This document shows positions 8,478 to 18,624 of a DNA stretch of 64,000 nt, in pieces. How positions within the stretch are numbered: position 1 is the first letter of the stretch; each line of letters starts with the position of its first letter. The position numbers were made by a program, and so were the translations under genes. Location: NCBI GenBank assembly GCA_910575105.1, contig CAJTDK010000003.1:124001-188000 (forward strand), in the 5' to 3' direction. The DNA is from Lachnospiraceae bacterium. Its GTDB lineage: Bacteria > Bacillota > Clostridia > Lachnospirales > Lachnospiraceae. Under the pieces are notes generated by a model. The model did no database searches, was not told the origin of the DNA, and saw only the letters and a program-made list of their open reading frames with translations.

Positions 8478-9194
8478 TTACTTTAGCCAGTCGTCCTTTC
8501 TTGCCATAAGCAGAGCCTTGAAGATTTCGATATCTTCTGTTGTCGTGATTTTAATATTCTTCTCAGAACCCGGACAGAAATATACCTTCTCTCCGAGTTC
8601 CACCATCAATGTACATGAAGCGGTTGAATTTGTAATTCCCCGTTTTTTCGCCTCGTCATGCGCCCACAATAGCTTGGAAAGCGGAAATGTCTGCGGTGTC
8701 TGCGTTCTTGCAAGCGCATCCCTTGAAATTAATGCCTTAGCACTTGTTCCGTTCTCTTCCTCACGCAATAACATCGCTTCCGCGCATGGAATAACTGTTA
8801 TCGCCGAATCATGGAGCGTGCACTCTGCAATGCTGTTAGAAATAATCTCCTGAGATACATTTGGCCGGATTCCGTCATGCACCATCACCAGATCATCTTT
8901 TTTACATTCTTTCTCCAACTCGGTTAGGCCACGATGAATAGATTCCTGTCCATTTTTTCCGCCTGTCACAACCCATCTGAGCTTTGTTATATTAAATTGA
9001 TGGGCATAAGCTTTCAGAATCTCCTGCCATCCGTCCAGACATACAATCAATATTGCATCTATCTCCGGATGCTTTTGAAAAGCCTGCATTGTGTATACAA
9101 TAACTGGTTTATCATGAATATTCAAAAACTGCTTGGGAATATCCTGATTCATCCGGCTTCCTTTTCCACCAGCGATAATCATTGCTATATTCAT
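8478..9194 (-). CDS. IspD/TarI-family cytidylyltransferase (probably ribitol-5-phosphate type)
   Basis: 238 residues from the ATG at 9194, preceded by AGAGGAA; a GTG three codons upstream is also possible. The enzyme transfers CMP from CTP to a polyol phosphate. The nucleotide-binding loop IIAGGKGSRM, PKQFL, the VHDGIRP metal-binding segment and ARTQTPQTF are all present. IspD (MEP pathway) and TarI (CDP-ribitol for teichoic acid) share this fold. The start of the protein and its setting among LicD and other CDP-alcohol genes favour a TarI-like role, although no TarJ reductase is next to it. Confidence 0.8.
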   Translation of the reverse strand: MNIAMIIAGGKGSRMNQDIPKQFLNIHDKPVIVYTMQAFQKHPEIDAILIVCLDGWQEILKAYAHQFNITKLRWVVTGGKNGQESIHRGLTELEKECKKDDLVMVHDGIRPNVSQEIISNSIAECTLHDSAITVIPCAEAMLLREEENGTSAKALISRDALARTQTPQTFPLSKLLWAHDEAKKRGITNSTASCTLMVELGEKVYFCPGSEKNIKITTTEDIEIFKALLMARKDDWLK

Positions 9195-9209
9195 CTGTAA
9201 CACTTCCTC

Positions 9210-10496
9210 TTATATATAATTAAACTTTTCTAAAAAGTCTGTCATCTGCAAATATTCCTTAATTCCTAAACTTCCCATTCTTTCTTCCATATCGCGATAA
9301 GCTTTTGAGCCTGGTACTACTGCAAGCAAATACAGAGAATTAGGATAGCAATCATGAGCCTTTTCTATCTTTACCACTTTTTTATCTGCCACAAGATCAT
9401 TCTTCGGCTCATCAGATACCGCAAAACATCTAATCTTACCATACAATCCTTCATTATAAAGAATCCGCATTGCAATATCACCCTGCTTACCCGCTCCGTA
9501 AATAATAACTCCCTCCGATTCCAAAATTTGGACTTTCACTTTTCTTTTCTTTTCTATAAGACTGTTACAATACTCCTCTGGTGCTTTTAAAAGCTCCCGT
9601 ATCCAGTTATCTATATATCTGTTGTATTTGATATAAGCCTTATACTTCCCATAATCTTTCCGAATCTGACTTGTAAAGTCATATTTATATTTATCATCAA
9701 TCCTGTAAAATGTTCCTTTTAACCTGACAAGCCTCGTCGAATAGACATATGGCAGTAAATACTCCTGTCTTCTTGCTTTTATCATCTTTTCGAGATATTC
9801 ATATTCTCTTGTCATAGCCAGCATTTTCGATGTACTTTTTACGGAAGCTTCAGGATTATCCTGCCTGTAATAATAAAAGGCCTCATTTAACCACATTGCC
9901 CTTTTCGCATAGAAACATGTCTGCATCCAGAATCCATTATCCTGATATGACGCCCCGAGACTTTCATTAAAAGAAATGTTATTTTGAAGCAGAAAATCCT
10001 TTTTATATATCCCTGTCCAGATATTCATAAAAAAATCAAAAAATATATTTCTTTCATCTTCACCAAGAGTCTGATCATATAAAGCATTTAAATTATTATC
10101 ATGTACCCGTTTCTGATAATTCAATTTTTCATACCAATAATAGGCATCCGATTTAACAAAATCCAGATTATTGTTCGAAGCAGTTTCGTATAACGTTTCA
10201 TACATCTCAGAAGCTATCTTGTCATCGCTCTCAACAATCCCAATATACTCCCCCACTGCAAGCCTTAATCCCGCATTCATTGCCGCACCATAACCTTCAT
10301 TCGATTTATGCAGCACTTTAATACGCGAATCCAACACCGCATACCGTTCTATAATCATACCTGACGAATCTGTCGAACCATCATCAATACAGATGATTTC
10401 TATATCCTTCATAGTTTGAGTCATGATGCTGTCCAGACACTGACACAAATATTGTTCCACATTATAGACAGGCACAATAATTGATACTTTCGGCAT
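9210..10496 (-). CDS. Family 2 glycosyltransferase with C-terminal Rossmann-like module
   Basis: 428 residues from the ATG at 10496 (GAGGAG seven nt upstream; the open frame extends 10 codons further into the upstream gene). The GT-A domain shows VSIIVPVYNVEQYL, IICIDDGSTD and VESDDKI, the nucleotide-sugar-binding pattern of GT2. About 300 residues in, the shared module begins: GVIIYGAGKQGDIAMRIL, CFAVSDE and YLLAVVPGSKAYRDM. The donor and acceptor cannot be told. It follows the LicD gene directly and is probably co-translated with it. Confidence 0.85.
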   Translation of the reverse strand: MPKVSIIVPVYNVEQYLCQCLDSIMTQTMKDIEIICIDDGSTDSSGMIIERYAVLDSRIKVLHKSNEGYGAAMNAGLRLAVGEYIGIVESDDKIASEMYETLYETASNNNLDFVKSDAYYWYEKLNYQKRVHDNNLNALYDQTLGEDERNIFFDFFMNIWTGIYKKDFLLQNNISFNESLGASYQDNGFWMQTCFYAKRAMWLNEAFYYYRQDNPEASVKSTSKMLAMTREYEYLEKMIKARRQEYLLPYVYSTRLVRLKGTFYRIDDKYKYDFTSQIRKDYGKYKAYIKYNRYIDNWIRELLKAPEEYCNSLIEKKRKVKVQILESEGVIIYGAGKQGDIAMRILYNEGLYGKIRCFAVSDEPKNDLVADKKVVKIEKAHDCYPNSLYLLAVVPGSKAYRDMEERMGSLGIKEYLQMTDFLEKFNYI

Positions 10497-10516
10497 TCTC
10501 TTTCTCCTCTTATCTA

Positions 10517-11713
10517 TCAAAGCCAATATGCTTCTATGTTATGTGCTAATGTACGTTTTTCTTCTGGCGGCCATTCTTCCCAGCCTTTCCCATAAAGATT
10601 GTCCAGATACTCTTGATATCCTTGCGGAATATTCACCATAATATCCTCAAAAGGCATTCGTAAGGTATTTTCATACACTAAGCGCGTTGTACAGTCTTTT
10701 TCATAATATCCCGTACCTAAAACGCCTACAAACTCTGAATCGTCAAATCTATATGTATCAAAAGAAGACTGTTCAGCATTACATATCTTCCTGAATTTAT
10801 CCATGTCTCCACTGCACTTAAAAAACACCTCCCGCCTTCTTGCATTTATCTTTTCATATCTTCTGATATAGGCAGTTCTCTCTTCTTCATCTTTGGGAAG
10901 ACCAACAATCGGCAATATTTCCACATTTGCTCCAACAAAATGATTGTAAAATGGATATTTTTCAACAAGCAATGTGCTCTTATCTGCCAAACGCGCAAAT
11001 TTATAGTGCCCCCACACATCATTCTCATCGTCAACAATCTGGCACATTAATTTATCGTTCTCCCGAAACAACTCCAAAAACCTCTCATAATCAACATCTG
11101 GCATAAAGACATCAATATCATCATCCCATGGTATAAATCCTTTATGACGGATTGCTCCTAACATGGAGCCTCCGCTTAACCAATACCGAAGATTATTTTT
11201 TACACAAAATTGGTCAAAATAAAAAAGGATATCCTTTTCTATCATTTTTAATTCATCCATCGTAATTCTCTTTAATTTTTCTGTCTTTTTCCTGCAGCCG
11301 GTATTTCCCCAATCATACAAACAGTATATTTTATCTCTAGGTATATCTGTAGTATTGACTATCTTTTTTATTTCATCGGCACAATCCTCAGACGCATAAA
11401 GAATTATCCAGTTTTCATCTATTCCCCTTATCCACTCATCCACCGAAAAAATCCTGATGTATGAATCAGTCTTATTGAAATAATGGGAGAGCGCATGTTT
11501 AACACTTCTCCGAACCCTTTCTCTTCTTTCCTCTTTTTCCGATATATAACATTCAACCCTATATCCTCGATTCTCCAGCAAAGTCCTGATAGCAAATGAA
11601 TGCTCGTCTAAACCCAAAATTGCCAGCTTATCAGAGTAATTTAATTTCCCCTCTTTTATTAAAGCTGCCAGTTGTTCATCCATCTGCTTTAAAATACTAT
11701 AAAAATATTCCAT
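10517..11713 (-). CDS. LicD-family phosphotransferase with N-terminal Rossmann-like module
   Basis: 398 residues. Residues about 25-135 are a version of the cluster's module (LAILGLDEHSFAIRTLLENRG). The rest is a LicD domain: SGGSMLGAIRHKGFIPWDDD, with the nucleotidyltransferase Asp cluster, then DVFMPDVDYERFLEL. LicD proteins transfer phosphocholine or similar phosphoalcohols from CDP-linked donors to glycans or teichoic acids. Several CDP-donor synthesis genes surround it. The donor alcohol here need not be choline, because no choline uptake or kinase gene is nearby. Confidence 0.85.
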   Translation of the reverse strand: MEYFYSILKQMDEQLAALIKEGKLNYSDKLAILGLDEHSFAIRTLLENRGYRVECYISEKEERRERVRRSVKHALSHYFNKTDSYIRIFSVDEWIRGIDENWIILYASEDCADEIKKIVNTTDIPRDKIYCLYDWGNTGCRKKTEKLKRITMDELKMIEKDILFYFDQFCVKNNLRYWLSGGSMLGAIRHKGFIPWDDDIDVFMPDVDYERFLELFRENDKLMCQIVDDENDVWGHYKFARLADKSTLLVEKYPFYNHFVGANVEILPIVGLPKDEEERTAYIRRYEKINARRREVFFKCSGDMDKFRKICNAEQSSFDTYRFDDSEFVGVLGTGYYEKDCTTRLVYENTLRMPFEDIMVNIPQGYQEYLDNLYGKGWEEWPPEEKRTLAHNIEAYWL

Positions 11714-11742
11714 TTCTCTGATATCTCCTCTCTATGGGGCCT

Positions 11743-12648
11743 CTATTTTTGCAAATTCGCAAAGTTATGATGTAATATCATATATTCTTCTAATCCAACT
11801 CCTGTGTAATGCCTGGATATCGCTTTAAATATAACATCCAAATGCTCATATAATCGCTCTATACCACCTTCAGTCTTAAACGTCGGGCTTCCTCCTGGCA
11901 TTAATTCCGAAGAATGCAACATAAACATAAGATAATCATTATCAGATTGATAATTCTGTTCTATCACATAAAGCATTTCTTCCAAATTTCTTCTGTTCGG
12001 TCTCAGCCAAAGAGCTCTGTTTTTTTCTTCGGACCACAGTGTCGTCACTGGAATCTCAATTATTCCATTGCGGACAGATATCTCTGGTAATTCTTTTGAA
12101 TAATCTGGACCTGCAAAATCCGGGGTTTGTCCTACGCTTGATCTCCAATCCACGTATGGAGTTACAGAACAATCTGCGATATACCCCTGCTCACGCAATA
12201 AGCTGAAATATGTATCACTCATCGCCCAACGCCCTGATCGGTGCGTAACAGGTCTTTTCCCAAATTTCCTTTGTATAGCATTTGTCATCGTTATGATTTT
12301 TTCTTTCATGATATCTTTCGGATACTCTATCAGATAGGAAAGGCCAGCGTTCTCTCCTCTCGGCAATTCGTAAAAAGGCGGCGTATTCCATGCGTGCAGA
12401 TGCATACCGATCTCACATTGTTTTTTTCTTAAATATGCTTTTGCAAAAGTAACAAACCTGTCATCATTTACCATCTCCCAATTAGACATCCATGTTGGCT
12501 TAAACTGATACTGGTTACAAAGATTTTGGAATCTGGAAAGGTACTTCACATTTTCCGTTCCAATCGGAGTTCCTTCCCTCCATTCCCATAAGTTATCTCC
12601 CTCCGTATCTATTGTAATAATAAAATATTTACTCTTCTCCATAACCAT
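11743..12648 (-). CDS. Polysaccharide deacetylase-like (NodB-fold) protein
   Basis: 301 residues from the ATG at 12648, preceded by GGGAG. The start FIITIDTEGD supplies the catalytic Asp pair of the carbohydrate esterase 4 fold. GMHLHAW carries the zinc histidines, HRSGRW corresponds to motif 3, and FMLHSSELMPGG near the end carries the final His. It would remove N- or O-acetyl groups from a sugar. No signal peptide is seen, so it should act in the cytoplasm on a lipid- or nucleotide-linked precursor or a glycoprotein. It lies between the LicD gene and the CBS/CitC-like gene. Confidence 0.75.
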   Translation of the reverse strand: MVMEKSKYFIITIDTEGDNLWEWREGTPIGTENVKYLSRFQNLCNQYQFKPTWMSNWEMVNDDRFVTFAKAYLRKKQCEIGMHLHAWNTPPFYELPRGENAGLSYLIEYPKDIMKEKIITMTNAIQRKFGKRPVTHRSGRWAMSDTYFSLLREQGYIADCSVTPYVDWRSSVGQTPDFAGPDYSKELPEISVRNGIIEIPVTTLWSEEKNRALWLRPNRRNLEEMLYVIEQNYQSDNDYLMFMLHSSELMPGGSPTFKTEGGIERLYEHLDVIFKAISRHYTGVGLEEYMILHHNFANLQK

Positions 12649-12679
12649 ACGTTCTCCCTGCAAAACATTGAAACCATAC

Positions 12680-14569
12680 TCACAAAAAAAGTATCTTTTC
12701 CGTAGATAGCGGCACTAATCTTTTAATACTATCCATGTCTTTATCCTTGAGGCACTGCCGCACTTTAGACGCACTGATGATCTCTCCCTCGGATAATGCT
12801 CTTGACATCTCAATGACCTCTACCCCATATTCCGGCAAAATCCTTTTCATTGTCTCATTATATTTCTGCGTTACTTTATCAAAAGGTTCTTCTCCCACAA
12901 AACGGCAAGTGATTCCCAGCATATCTGCAACCACTTCTCCAAAAATCCGCACATCATAATCCATATCATCAATTTGCATCATAATTTGATCTTTTTCAAA
13001 ATATTGTGAAAACGTTTCTTTCGATATGATATATTTCCCAGACGGAAATACCTTCACTTGTTCTAAATCTTTTGTTCCTTGACGGACCATTTCCATCCTA
13101 TCTTCAAATTTAAAATACGACCTGTCCTCCTCAACCATAAATACATACAGTATATCCACCTGTTTACAAGCTTCTTCTATCAAGTACCTGTGTCCTAGCG
13201 TAAAAGGGTTACAATTCATTACAATCGCCCCTGTCTTTTTACCAGGAGTCTTATGTAATTCATGTTTTTCCATGTATTCCTCATAGTACGCAATTACATC
13301 CCATGGTATAAAATAATCCTGCAGAGCAACTCTCTGAGCCACGTCCTCATTACCTTCCGTTAGATAAGGCGAAATATCATTAAACATCTTCTGCGCTATT
13401 TTCTCATTCATCAAATAATTGCAATGGGGAATACTGTCGATGATACATTCCATCGGATGTTCCAGCTGCAAACACAACTTTCCCAGGTCACCTTTATACC
13501 TGTTTCCGAATACGTTTTCTACAGCCTCCGCCTTTTCTTCTCCCCATCGATTATACATTGGCATAAAATGATTCACAATAATTGCTATATCATCCGGTGA
13601 CATCGACTCTGTCCACCAGCTTCCATATTCATTTGCAGTTGTTCCGGCATTCACAACCTCATAATTGCTGTAGCCTTTCTGATTAAGAAATTGCTGTAAA
13701 TAACAGGCAATCGTTTCTTCATCCCGTACATAGTGTCCAAAGACAGTACACAAGCCAAATAACCATATCTTTCTTTTCGCATTTTCAGGCGCATTGGGAA
13801 TCTGCCTGTATCCATTTGCAATATGGAATGTTCCGTTACTGCAATCACCATACCTGTATACACCATTCTTTTGAACTAAACGCAATTGTTTATAGTCTGC
13901 TGAAAACTGCTCCATATATTTTTCACAATAAGATTTACCCACAAATCCTCTTTGCTCCGCGGCAGACATTCCTTGAAAAATCTCTAAAGTATCTTCCACT
14001 GACTTCCTGTTTTCCAAAATTTTCTGTTGATCTTGCGTAAACGTTTTGAGCTTTGACGACAAATCATAATAGAATACCCTCGTATTGACCTTCTGATTAA
14101 ACTTTCTAAACGTCTCTTTCCTCCAAAGATTCCTGCGTTCGCCTTCCAGTGTTCCTTTTAAACTGCTCTTGGAAACCGTCACTTCACCATTCTTTTTCCT
14201 TATTACGCCCAGCAAAATTTCATTCTTTATTACCGGAATTTCGTGAATCGTTTTTATCCTTTGAAAAAATCTTTCTGCTTTCACATAATCTGCCATCTCT
14301 TCCACATAACTGAATTTCAGGTTGATGGGAAGTGTTTCTTCTTCATTTCTATAGTATCGGTACATATCTCCTATTGATATTACCCCAAGCATCCGACCAT
14401 TGTCAGTAATATAGAGCACTTCGTCATCTGAATCCATAAAATGTCGGTATATCTTATTAATTTTACCCCGTATCTCACAAATTTCATGAACAGACTGAAG
14501 ATTTGCAACCGAAATAAACTCATATTTCCCTTTATTGGCAGAATTATCATTTCCTTCTATATCTATCAC
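12680..14569 (-). CDS. CBS pair + SGNH-like + CitC-like nucleotidyltransferase fusion
   Basis: 629 residues with a GTG start; AGAGGG lies upstream. Residues about 10-130 look like a CBS-domain pair (VLYITDNGRMLGVISIGD, EIPVIKNEILLGVI). A central region (about 225-420) has IWLFGLCTVFGHYV and EVVNAGTTANEYG, an SGNH-hydrolase-like pattern in which the usual GDS is altered to GLC. The C-terminal part starts IVMNCNPFTLGHRYLIEEA and includes ISASKVR, as in citrate-lyase-ligase-type adenylyltransferases. It probably activates a small acid or phosphoester by nucleotidyl transfer. A broken paralogue of its last domain is at 2077-2622. Confidence 0.7.
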   Translation of the reverse strand: MIDIEGNDNSANKGKYEFISVANLQSVHEICEIRGKINKIYRHFMDSDDEVLYITDNGRMLGVISIGDMYRYYRNEEETLPINLKFSYVEEMADYVKAERFFQRIKTIHEIPVIKNEILLGVIRKKNGEVTVSKSSLKGTLEGERRNLWRKETFRKFNQKVNTRVFYYDLSSKLKTFTQDQQKILENRKSVEDTLEIFQGMSAAEQRGFVGKSYCEKYMEQFSADYKQLRLVQKNGVYRYGDCSNGTFHIANGYRQIPNAPENAKRKIWLFGLCTVFGHYVRDEETIACYLQQFLNQKGYSNYEVVNAGTTANEYGSWWTESMSPDDIAIIVNHFMPMYNRWGEEKAEAVENVFGNRYKGDLGKLCLQLEHPMECIIDSIPHCNYLMNEKIAQKMFNDISPYLTEGNEDVAQRVALQDYFIPWDVIAYYEEYMEKHELHKTPGKKTGAIVMNCNPFTLGHRYLIEEACKQVDILYVFMVEEDRSYFKFEDRMEMVRQGTKDLEQVKVFPSGKYIISKETFSQYFEKDQIMMQIDDMDYDVRIFGEVVADMLGITCRFVGEEPFDKVTQKYNETMKRILPEYGVEVIEMSRALSEGEIISASKVRQCLKDKDMDSIKRLVPLSTEKILFL

Positions 14570-14589
14570 GTTTCATACCCTCTCCATAT

Positions 14590-16203
14590 TCAGATGCCGG
14601 ACTGCTCTATAACTTCAGATAGTGATACAATCGATATGGACGTTTTCCCTTCCAGTTTCTCCTTAATCTTTTCTGCATCGTACACCGGCGTAATGACAAT
14701 ACAATCGGCTTCCGGAATATCCTCTTCTCCCGTTATAACAGGAAAATCCTTAACCATATTAAATGCTCTTCTATCAATTGCACAAACAATACAAATACCA
14801 CTGCCCTTTATATCTTCTAACAAATGATGGGTCATTTTCCCCATTCCATAAATTATAATACTTCTTATTCCCCGTTCTTCAAAATATCTGGCTGCACTTC
14901 TTTTATTTTCATGCAAAACCATCCATTTATCCAGTAATTGGTAATAACAAATATACATCTCAATGTTAATTTTTTTTGTTTCCAGCGCCTTTATGCTTTT
15001 TCGTTTTTCCAAATCTAATTCTAGTGTTTCCTTTATTTGTTTTGCAACAAGTTCTGATATCTCTTCCATCCATGCTTTCCCTATACGCCCCAAAGAAAAA
15101 TATTCCGCTCTTTTGCACGCTTCTTTCGCCATTTCACATCTTAATTTATCATCCCGAAGTAAACGAATAATCTCATTCGCCATCAACTTTTCCTCATCTG
15201 TGAAATGACCTGTATAAAACTCCTTAATATTCGGAACTAATATTCCTCCTTCTCCTTGCATTGGAATTGTTATATTTTTTTGATAACTTAAAATATTAAG
15301 CTCTTCTCTTATACCTCCGGGACAATCACATGCCACTACAGGTACTCCCGCACTGAACGCTTCCAAAACAGCGCACGGCATTGCTTCTAAGTGAGATGTC
15401 AAAGTAAATACCTTTGCTTTTCCCAGATAATCCTGGACATTTGCGACACTCCCCGGCATCTCGACATCTCCAGCCAGTCCAAACTCTAATACAAGTTTCT
15501 CCAGTCTGTTTCTCAATTTCCCCTCGCCTAATATGATTAACTTGCTATCCGGACATTTTTTTTTCACCATTTTGAATACACGTATTATATGCCATTGCCG
15601 TTTTATACTATGCATTCTTCCTATTGCAATTATTATATTTTCTTTTTTATTACTCCCTTTAACAACCATGGAATGAACAGGATTATATATAGTTCTTGTA
15701 ATATGATTCTTATCGCCATAATGCTCTATCCAATCTCTTTTACAATATTCCGACGGAAACGTAATTAAATCTGCAAATTGATATAGATTCTTAAAAGTAT
15801 GTTCAGACCAATCAATTGTTTTACAACATTTCTTATATTCAGAAGTTACATTGTGAGTTGTAAGGATAACTTTCTCATGCTCCTTTGACATTATATTAAG
15901 ATAATTTGCAAACTGCATAAAACTAATTGCAATATCAATCTGATACTGCTCTTTTAAGACTTTTAATTCCCCAATCTTTTTCTCCATCGCATCCTTTGAT
16001 GATATCTTTCCATCTAAATTGTTCAGCGAATACGAAAAATCAACCAGTTTTCCCTTAAAATCATATAATATATCGCGCGATAAATCCGTAAATATAATGA
16101 CATCATGCCCTTGTCTGCCAAAAAACATACTCAGATCTGCTGCACTTCTCTCTGCACCACCGGCCTGCAATGATGTCACAATAATTCCTATCGTATAATT
16201 CAT
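14590..16203 (-). CDS. Family 4 glycosyltransferase with C-terminal Rossmann-like module
   Basis: 537 residues from the ATG at 16203. GT-B fold: TSLQAGGAERSAADLS at the N-terminus, IIAIGRMHSIKRQWHII at the start of the donor domain, and the EX7E segment within LEAMPCAVLEAFSAGVPVVAC. After residue 400 comes a helical linker (QLLDKWMVLHENKRSAARYF) and the shared module (SIIIYGMGKMTHHLLEDI, CAIDRRA, CIVITPVYDAEKI). Linker and module are close relatives of the stand-alone protein at 7051. The transferred sugar is unknown. Confidence 0.85.
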   Translation of the reverse strand: MNYTIGIIVTSLQAGGAERSAADLSMFFGRQGHDVIIFTDLSRDILYDFKGKLVDFSYSLNNLDGKISSKDAMEKKIGELKVLKEQYQIDIAISFMQFANYLNIMSKEHEKVILTTHNVTSEYKKCCKTIDWSEHTFKNLYQFADLITFPSEYCKRDWIEHYGDKNHITRTIYNPVHSMVVKGSNKKENIIIAIGRMHSIKRQWHIIRVFKMVKKKCPDSKLIILGEGKLRNRLEKLVLEFGLAGDVEMPGSVANVQDYLGKAKVFTLTSHLEAMPCAVLEAFSAGVPVVACDCPGGIREELNILSYQKNITIPMQGEGGILVPNIKEFYTGHFTDEEKLMANEIIRLLRDDKLRCEMAKEACKRAEYFSLGRIGKAWMEEISELVAKQIKETLELDLEKRKSIKALETKKINIEMYICYYQLLDKWMVLHENKRSAARYFEERGIRSIIIYGMGKMTHHLLEDIKGSGICIVCAIDRRAFNMVKDFPVITGEEDIPEADCIVITPVYDAEKIKEKLEGKTSISIVSLSEVIEQSGI

Positions 16204-16224
16204 ACCCTTATGCACTCCCATAAG

Positions 16225-17688
16225 CTAATGTCTTGAAAGAATATTTTTCCAGAATTCAAGATGAGATTCTATCCGGCTCTTAGGATATACTACGTCATGT
16301 GCCAGTTTGCCCATTAGACTTAGTCGCTCCCGATGATTCGCCAGATATTCAATCCGTTCTGCCATCGCACGGTAATCTCCTATAGGAACTATATAGCCGT
16401 TCTCACCATCCGTGATATCTTCTCTGACTCCTGACGTTGCCGTAACAACAGGTACTGCTCCGTTCCCCATCGCCTCAATAATACTATGGCACCGACCCTC
16501 GTAATCTGCAACATTCACACATACATCCTGTTTTTTCCAAAAAGAAGGAATTTCCTGACGATCTATTTCCCCCAAAAGACGCACTTTCTTTTCCAAATGA
16601 TTGGAAGCGATAAAATCCGCCAGCTCCTGACGTGCCACACCATCGCCTGCAATATCCATTACAAAGCAAATCTCCCTTGCTACGAGCACTTGCACTAACT
16701 TTATTAATAAATCCATCCTTTTCTGAGAATATTCCATCCTTCCCGCATAACCAACATGAATAGGAAAAGATACATTTTCCGTATATTCACGTGTAAGTGT
16801 CTCTTCACACTCAAATGGAACACACATGGAATAGACCTTCTTTGGCTCTATTCCCATTTGAATCAAATCTTTCATGATATCTTGGCTTACTCCAATAAAA
16901 GCATCAGGAATCTCTTTATAATCCATATATGCTTTATATATATCCTTACTTGCGCCCCTGATTGTTGTAATAATTTTAATCATTTCCGGATAGCAGCACT
17001 TTATCAGATATGGCGCTAGCATTGTATTGTCAGGCTGTGTTGTCACCACCTTACATGGCATCTTGTCTATTATGGTATCAATTACATTTAATATAGAATC
17101 CACAGAAAATATTTCCTGCTCATCAATGTATAGCATGCAATTTTGCAATAACGGAGGCACCTCATATTCATCTCTTGTCGCAACGACATATATGTTTTCT
17201 TTTCCATCCTTTATCAATGCTTCACAGATATCTTTCGTCCATGCCTGAATACCGCCTAATGAAAAACCATTATATGAAACGAACAGTATGCTTTCTTTCT
17301 CATAATTATTCGTTTTCACATTCTTATATATATATTGTTTTATTTCTTCATTTGCCTTAAGAGCCTCGAGACACAGTTCATTATAATGCACTTCGTTTTT
17401 CATATCATAATTCCAGACTTGCTGTAACGCCCCTCTTATTTCATCAGCAATATTCTCGTCAGCAACAGCAATGCATATATCTGCATCTGGAAAATTCTCT
17501 ATTCTCTCTGGGGGAGATATTCGATATCGCCCTATTTTCATTCCCCATTTACTAGAATCTGTGTCTAAAATAGCAACAATCTCCATGTTACTGCAAGATT
17601 TTAACAATTTGCATATCTTTTTACAACGTTTTCCTGCCCCATACAAAACTAATTTCCGAATCACCATTTTGTCCTTCCCATTTGCCAA
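16225..17688 (-). CDS. Family 4 glycosyltransferase with N-terminal Rossmann-like module
   Basis: 487 residues, or 480 if the ATG at 17667 (GGAAGG just upstream) is used. Residues about 10-110 are the shared module: KLVLYGAGKRCKKICKLL, LDTDSSKWGMKIG, SPPERIENFPDADICIAV. The GT-B domain follows: FVSYNGFSLGGIQAWTKDI, VGYAGRMEYSQKRMDLL, and the EX7E-type stretch DYEGRCHSIIEAMGNGAVPVV. It is placed head to tail with the next GT4 gene, with a 22-bp gap. Substrate is not assignable. Confidence 0.85.
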   Translation of the reverse strand: MANGKDKMVIRKLVLYGAGKRCKKICKLLKSCSNMEIVAILDTDSSKWGMKIGRYRISPPERIENFPDADICIAVADENIADEIRGALQQVWNYDMKNEVHYNELCLEALKANEEIKQYIYKNVKTNNYEKESILFVSYNGFSLGGIQAWTKDICEALIKDGKENIYVVATRDEYEVPPLLQNCMLYIDEQEIFSVDSILNVIDTIIDKMPCKVVTTQPDNTMLAPYLIKCCYPEMIKIITTIRGASKDIYKAYMDYKEIPDAFIGVSQDIMKDLIQMGIEPKKVYSMCVPFECEETLTREYTENVSFPIHVGYAGRMEYSQKRMDLLIKLVQVLVAREICFVMDIAGDGVARQELADFIASNHLEKKVRLLGEIDRQEIPSFWKKQDVCVNVADYEGRCHSIIEAMGNGAVPVVTATSGVREDITDGENGYIVPIGDYRAMAERIEYLANHRERLSLMGKLAHDVVYPKSRIESHLEFWKNILSRH

Positions 17689-17754
17689 ATAAACTCCGAA
17701 AAAACTTCCTATAATATCTGGTTTTATTTTTTTAATAACTCCTTTTAATATAGT

Positions 17755-18570
17755 CTAATACCTCAACCCCGAATGGAAGAAGGTTCCTCGAACTTCAGCA
17801 GACACCTTATCTGCACAGGCAATCAATTTTCTTTTAAAATTCCTTTCTTCCACGCCAACTCGGTAAAAATCACTACCTCCAACATTGAGATTAAGCAATT
17901 TGGTTTTACATCTTATCAATTCACAAAAATATGACCATTCCCGCTCTATCCACAATAGTTGCATTGCATCGTACATCGGAAGTTGTTCTAAAATTGTTTT
18001 TAAATCAGATAGTGTTTCAAAACAATAAATATGATTTAGATATTTTTTCTTCACTTTTTCTTTATACTCTTTTGCCTCCGTCAAAAGACTAAATTCTACA
18101 TCGCTATACCTCTGAGCTATATTTTCAACTACTTGCTTAACGTATACGGAAAAGGAAGTGCTAAAAATCATTACTTTAATCCCATCTGTTCTAACTTCCT
18201 CCTTATTGAGGAGATCATATTGTATAAGTTTTTTATCTTTTGCTCGTAATCTTTGTGATTCTACCGGACATATTTCGTATTTTGCCATATTATTTTTTGT
18301 AGTTTTTCTGCACCAATATATTCTATCTTTATCTACTCCCATATTCTGTAATTGAATTAAAATTTCAACCGCATATTTATAAGAAGTAATAATAATATCG
18401 TCACTATATTGTTGTATTTCTGAAGGTGACTTCACCATATAACCTTCAAATTGAGTTCCCCACTTATCTTTATCATTATCTACGACAAATAAAATGTTAT
18501 ATTTATTTTTTAGTTGCCGAATAATAACTTTTCCGGCTTTCCCTATTCCAAATACTATTAAATTACACAT
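17755..18570 (-). CDS. Rossmann-like module fused to a truncated GT-B glycosyltransferase
   Basis: 271 residues from the ATG at 18570, which has AGGTG upstream; the frame is open further but without a ribosome site. The N-terminal module is clear: LIVFGIGKAGKVIIRQL, VDNDKDKWGTQFEGY, SPSEIQQYSDDIIITSYKY. The remainder (VMIFSTSFSVYVKQVVENI, LLNLNVGGSDFYRV) looks like the N-terminal half of a GT-B enzyme. The protein ends 30 residues later, without the donor-binding half, and none follows in any frame before the next gene. It is either a truncated remnant or a protein that works without that half. Confidence 0.6.
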   Translation of the reverse strand: MCNLIVFGIGKAGKVIIRQLKNKYNILFVVDNDKDKWGTQFEGYMVKSPSEIQQYSDDIIITSYKYAVEILIQLQNMGVDKDRIYWCRKTTKNNMAKYEICPVESQRLRAKDKKLIQYDLLNKEEVRTDGIKVMIFSTSFSVYVKQVVENIAQRYSDVEFSLLTEAKEYKEKVKKKYLNHIYCFETLSDLKTILEQLPMYDAMQLLWIEREWSYFCELIRCKTKLLNLNVGGSDFYRVGVEERNFKRKLIACADKVSAEVRGTFFHSGLRY

Positions 18571-18624
18571 TGTTTCACCTATAATATAATCTTTTTTTAT
18601 ATTAGCCTTTATTACACTATTCAT

